Source: CAIKMD01 sp035533255 (lineage in GTDB: Bacteria > Pseudomonadota > Alphaproteobacteria > ATCC43930 > CGMCC-115725). Taken from it: 7,989 bases of DNA. Position numbers and translations under genes: made by a program. Shown in pieces: positions 5,983 to 7,989 of the stretch; position 1 is the stretch's first letter; each line of letters starts with the position of its first letter. Under the pieces are notes generated by a model, which saw only the letters and a program-made list of their open reading frames with translations, did not search any database and had not been told where the DNA came from. The stretch spans positions 1 through 7,989 of the forward strand of contig DATLUE010000246.1 in the NCBI GenBank assembly GCA_035533255.1. The letters are read 5' to 3'.

Positions 5983-6519
5983 ATGAACAACCTTCTCGCG
6001 CGGAACTGGTGGGCGCTGGCGCTGCGCGGGGTGGCGGCCATTTTGTTCGGCATCGTCGCCTTTGCCATGCCCGGGCTGACCCTGACCGTGCTGATTTATT
6101 TCTTCGCCGGCTATTTGCTGGTCGACGGCGTTCTGGCGCTGATCGCCGGGCTCCGCGCCGCCGAGCGCCATGAGCGTTGGGGCATGCTGGCGCTCGAAGG
6201 CGTGCTGAACCTCGCGGCCGGCGCGCTGGTGGTGATATGGCCGGCCATGACCCTGCTGCTGTTCATCTATATCGCCGCGTTCTGGGGCATCGTGACCGGG
6301 GGCGCCCTGTTGATCGACGCCGTACGCCTGCACCGCCGGCACGGCGAATGGCTGATGATCCTGGCGGGGCTGTCCTCGCTGGTGTGGGGCGTGCTGGTGG
6401 CGCTGTTCCCGATCGCCGGCATCCTGGTATGGGCGTGGTGGATCGGCGCTTATGCGCTGATTTTCGGCATCGCCATGCTGGTGCTCGCATTCCGGCTTCG
6501 CAAATCCCACGCGGCTTGA
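5983..6519 (+). CDS. HdeD family membrane protein (DUF308)
   Basis: This 178-residue integral membrane protein resembles E. coli HdeD, an inner-membrane protein linked to acid resistance at high cell density. The exact role here is unknown. Six hydrophobic helices are visible at about 11-29, 33-55, 66-86, 89-113, 122-142 and 145-170. They form three repeats of a two-helix unit, each with a Gly-x6-Gly-x6-Pro signature: Gly16/Gly23/Pro30, Gly73/Gly80/Pro87 and Gly129/Gly136/Pro143. The opening LARNWWALALRG and the ending AFRLRKS are typical of the family. The ATG at 5983 follows GAGGGG (5969-5974) at eight bases, a strong start. It is divergent from asd. PanB follows 74 bp downstream in the same direction, past a strong hairpin. 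No functional link to its neighbours is evident. Confidence 0.9.
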   Translation: MNNLLARNWWALALRGVAAILFGIVAFAMPGLTLTVLIYFFAGYLLVDGVLALIAGLRAAERHERWGMLALEGVLNLAAGALVVIWPAMTLLLFIYIAAFWGIVTGGALLIDAVRLHRRHGEWLMILAGLSSLVWGVLVALFPIAGILVWAWWIGAYALIFGIAMLVLAFRLRKSHAA

Positions 6520-6553
6520 CCGCCCGGCGGCGGCGCTCCAGTCTCGACGCCGC

Positions 6554-6583
6554 GCCGGGGCGGGATCGCATCCCGCACCCGGC
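6554..6583 (+). promoter_or_regulatory. Strong GC hairpin directly upstream of the panB ribosome binding site
   Basis: Positions 6554-6566 pair with 6570-6583 over 13 base pairs around a CGC triloop, with one bulged A at 6577. The inner seven pairs are GCGGGAT/ATCCCGC and the outer six GCCGGG/CCCGGC. One base separates the stem from the GGAG (6585-6588) that serves panB. No U-tract follows, so a classical intrinsic terminator is unlikely. It may attenuate read-through from the HdeD-family gene, protect a processed 5' end, or modulate panB translation. Confidence 0.6.
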
Positions 6584-6593
6584 CGGAGACCTT

Positions 6594-7439
6594 ATGAGCA
6601 TCAGCCCGGTCGAGAAAAAGCACACGCCCGCCGAATTGCGCGGCCGCAAGGGCGGCGTACCGATCGTCAGCCTGACAGCGTATACCGCCTCGCAGGCGCG
6701 AATGCTCGATCCGCATTGCGACCTGCTGCTGGTGGGCGATTCCCTGGGCATGGTGGTCTATGGCCTCGCCAGCACCCTGCCGGTGACCCTCGACATGATG
6801 ATCGCGCATGGCGCGGCCGTGGTGCGCGGCGCCAACCGAGCGTGCGTGATCGTCGACATGCCGTTCGGCACCTATCAGGAAAGCCCGGCCCAGGCATTCC
6901 GCAACGCTGCCCGCATCCTGGCCGAGACCGGTTGCTCGGGGGTGAAGCTCGAAGGCGGCGCGGTCATGGCCGAGACCATCCGCTTCCTCGCCGCGCGCGG
7001 AATTCCCGTGCTTGGCCATGTCGGGCTGCAGCCACAATCGGTCAATGCTCTGGGCGGGTTCCATGCTCAAGGCCGGACCGAGGTAGATGCGGCGCGGGTC
7101 ATCGTCGACGGCAAGGCTGTCGCCGAGGCCGGGGCTTTTGCGATGGTCGTCGAGGGCACCGCCGAGCCGACCGCAAGGCGGCTCACCGAGGCGGTCTCGG
7201 TGCCGACCATCGGCATCGGTGCATCGGCCGCATGCGACGGTCAGATTCTGGTGATCGATGACATCCTCGGCACGTTCGACGCGTTCAAGCCGCGTTTCGT
7301 CAAACGCTACGCCGAGTTGAGCGGCGCGATCTCGGCGGCGGCCGCTGCCTATGCCGACGACGTGCGGACGCGCCGCTTCCCGGCGCCGGAGCACACTTAC
7401 GGCGCGGCCCCGGCGGAAAAGCGCAAGGCCCCAGGCTAA
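6594..7439 (+). CDS. panB: 3-methyl-2-oxobutanoate hydroxymethyltransferase (ketopantoate hydroxymethyltransferase)
   Basis: PanB transfers a hydroxymethyl group from 5,10-methylenetetrahydrofolate to alpha-ketoisovalerate. The product, ketopantoate, is the first committed intermediate of pantothenate and CoA synthesis. The protein has 281 residues, a normal length. Visible motifs are VSLTAYTA (25-32), VGDSLGMVVYG with Mg2+ ligand Asp49, VDMPFGTYQ with Asp88, VKLEGG with Lys118 and Glu120, GHVGLQPQS (141-149), VVEGTAEP with catalytic-base candidate Glu187, and IGIGAS...CDGQILV (206-220). The ATG at 6594 has GGAG five bases upstream. The frame is open much further upstream (to 6177), but that part is a shadow of the HdeD-family gene. 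The C-terminal tail is rich in Ala, Lys and Pro and looks unconserved. PanC does not follow directly: the next gene is convergent and their stop codons overlap. Confidence 0.97.
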   Translation: MSISPVEKKHTPAELRGRKGGVPIVSLTAYTASQARMLDPHCDLLLVGDSLGMVVYGLASTLPVTLDMMIAHGAAVVRGANRACVIVDMPFGTYQESPAQAFRNAARILAETGCSGVKLEGGAVMAETIRFLAARGIPVLGHVGLQPQSVNALGGFHAQGRTEVDAARVIVDGKAVAEAGAFAMVVEGTAEPTARRLTEAVSVPTIGIGASAACDGQILVIDDILGTFDAFKPRFVKRYAELSGAISAAAAAYADDVRTRRFPAPEHTYGAAPAEKRKAPG

Positions 7440-7747
7440 GAGCCGGGAACGAATCCTTTGCCGATCATGCAGCGATCGACGATGTCGCTGGTGCGGTCGT
7501 GGTTCTCGGCGGCGAATTCCGACATCTGCGTGCTCATGACGCCGGTCTGGCGCCAATCATTGCCGCGGGTCGCGATGATATCGCTCATGATGTCGGTGTC
7601 GCGCTGGGTCGCTTCGCGCGCCTGACTCTGGCAATCGGCGAACGCGGCGGCGGTCTGTTGCGAGGATGAGCCCTGCCGGCTCCAATCGCCGGTGCCGGCA
7701 CAGCCGATCAGGAACAGCGCCAAGACCAGGCTCGCGGCTCGCTTCAT
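7436..7747 (-). CDS. Small predicted lipoprotein of unknown function
   Basis: This 103-residue protein begins MKRAASLVLALFLIGC: a basic start, a hydrophobic stretch, and the lipobox Leu13-Ile14-Gly15-Cys16. Cys16 should be lipidated after signal peptidase II cleavage, leaving a mature part of about 88 residues in the periplasm. The mature part is polar, with two cysteines, Cys39 (FADCQSQA) and Cys93 (DRCMIGKGF), that could form a disulfide. A Cys-Met-x-x-Lys-Gly ending recurs in small alphaproteobacterial lipoproteins, but I cannot name a family. The ATG at 7747 has AAGGGA (7762-7757) nine bases upstream. Its TAG stop overlaps the panB TAA in CTAA, so the two genes converge with no gap. It is divergent from the lipoprotein gene at 7855. 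Signal peptide, ribosome site and fit between neighbours make it a likely real gene. Confidence 0.8.
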   Translation of the reverse strand: MKRAASLVLALFLIGCAGTGDWSRQGSSSQQTAAAFADCQSQAREATQRDTDIMSDIIATRGNDWRQTGVMSTQMSEFAAENHDRTSDIVDRCMIGKGFVPGS

Positions 7748-7854
7748 CGCTCGAAGTCCCTTCGTTCGTGACGCCCGGCCCCAAGCGGCGGCAAGGTTCG
7801 GTTAACGGTATCGGCCGTAGAGTAGCGAGGGATTAAGGATACGTCTCGCACTCA

Positions 7855-7989
7855 ATGCACCTGCACCTGTTGCTCCCTCGCCGGCTGACTCGATTGTCCG
7901 TCGTTGCCGCGCTGCTCGCTTTGGCGGGCTGCAATGCCTGGCAGGATCGCGCGGAATTCGCGGCTCCGCAAAGCCGCTGGCCGGCCAAT
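7855..7989 (+). CDS. Predicted lipoprotein, N-terminal part (cut by window edge), unknown function
   Basis: The reading frame is open from the ATG at 7855 to the window end (45 codons). It begins MHLHLLLPRRLTRLSV, followed by the hydrophobic VAALLALAGC, which ends in a lipobox (Leu-Ala-Gly-Cys, with the lipidated Cys at residue 26). The first residues of the mature chain are NAWQDRAEF. An in-frame TAA at 7834-7836 means there is no earlier ATG, GTG or TTG start. The nearest Shine-Dalgarno-like AAGGA (7835-7839) is 15 bases away, further than usual, so initiation may be weak or the start uncertain. I do not recognise the family from this fragment. Confidence 0.65.
   Translation, partial: MHLHLLLPRRLTRLSVVAALLALAGCNAWQDRAEFAAPQSRWPAN

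Noticed and set aside
6554..6583. The hairpin as a rho-independent terminator
   Set aside because: There is no T-run after the stem, and the panB ribosome site follows immediately, so a classical terminator is not supported.
6177..6593. Upstream extension of PanB to 6177
   Set aside because: It overlaps the HdeD-family gene in another frame. The PanB family starts near the ATG at 6594, which has a good ribosome site.
6450..7556. 368-codon minus-strand frame opposite panB
   Set aside because: It is antisense to panB, with no domain or ribosome site and typical shadow composition.

Overview
The window is chromosomal housekeeping DNA from a GC-rich alphaproteobacterium. A Hyphomicrobiales (Bradyrhizobium/Rhodopseudomonas-like) relative is my best guess. 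The reasons are the protein sequences, the order asd - CoA ester lyase - sdhCDAB - zapE, and short palindromic repeats between sdhA and sdhB that resemble a repeat family common in that group. This placement comes from recognising patterns, not from a database search.

Layout. Bases 1-5870 are a single minus-strand block. Read in transcription order it holds asd (aspartate-semialdehyde dehydrogenase), a CitE/malyl-CoA-lyase-type CoA ester lyase, sdhC, sdhD, sdhA and sdhB (succinate dehydrogenase, complex II), then the start of zapE (AFG1-like ATPase), which runs off the left edge. Gaps are 5-94 bp, except for 201 bp between sdhA and sdhB that is filled with palindromic repeats. A sigma70-like promoter candidate lies just upstream of sdhC. 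Bases 5983-7439 are on the plus strand: a six-helix HdeD-family membrane protein, a strong GC hairpin, then panB (ketopantoate hydroxymethyltransferase). PanB ends on overlapping stop codons with a convergent small lipoprotein gene (7436-7747). A second lipoprotein gene starts at 7855, divergent from the first, and runs off the right edge.

How the genes relate. SdhCDAB is the membrane complex joining the TCA cycle to the quinone pool. ZapE commonly follows it in alphaproteobacteria. The CoA ester lyase probably handles malyl-CoA-type or related 3-hydroxyacyl-CoA esters, which feed or drain C2/C4 intermediates near the TCA cycle. Asd commits aspartate to Lys/Thr/Met synthesis and diaminopimelate. 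PanB starts pantothenate and so CoA synthesis. HdeD-family proteins are linked to acid and envelope stress. The two lipoproteins have no function I can assign.

I found no CRISPR array, transposase, phage gene, RNA gene or defence system, and no clearly new multi-gene system. The points most worth a second look are the nested repeat cluster inside the sdh operon, the uninterrupted 66-codon frame that bridges sdhA and sdhB through those repeats, and the 13-bp hairpin one base upstream of the panB ribosome binding site.
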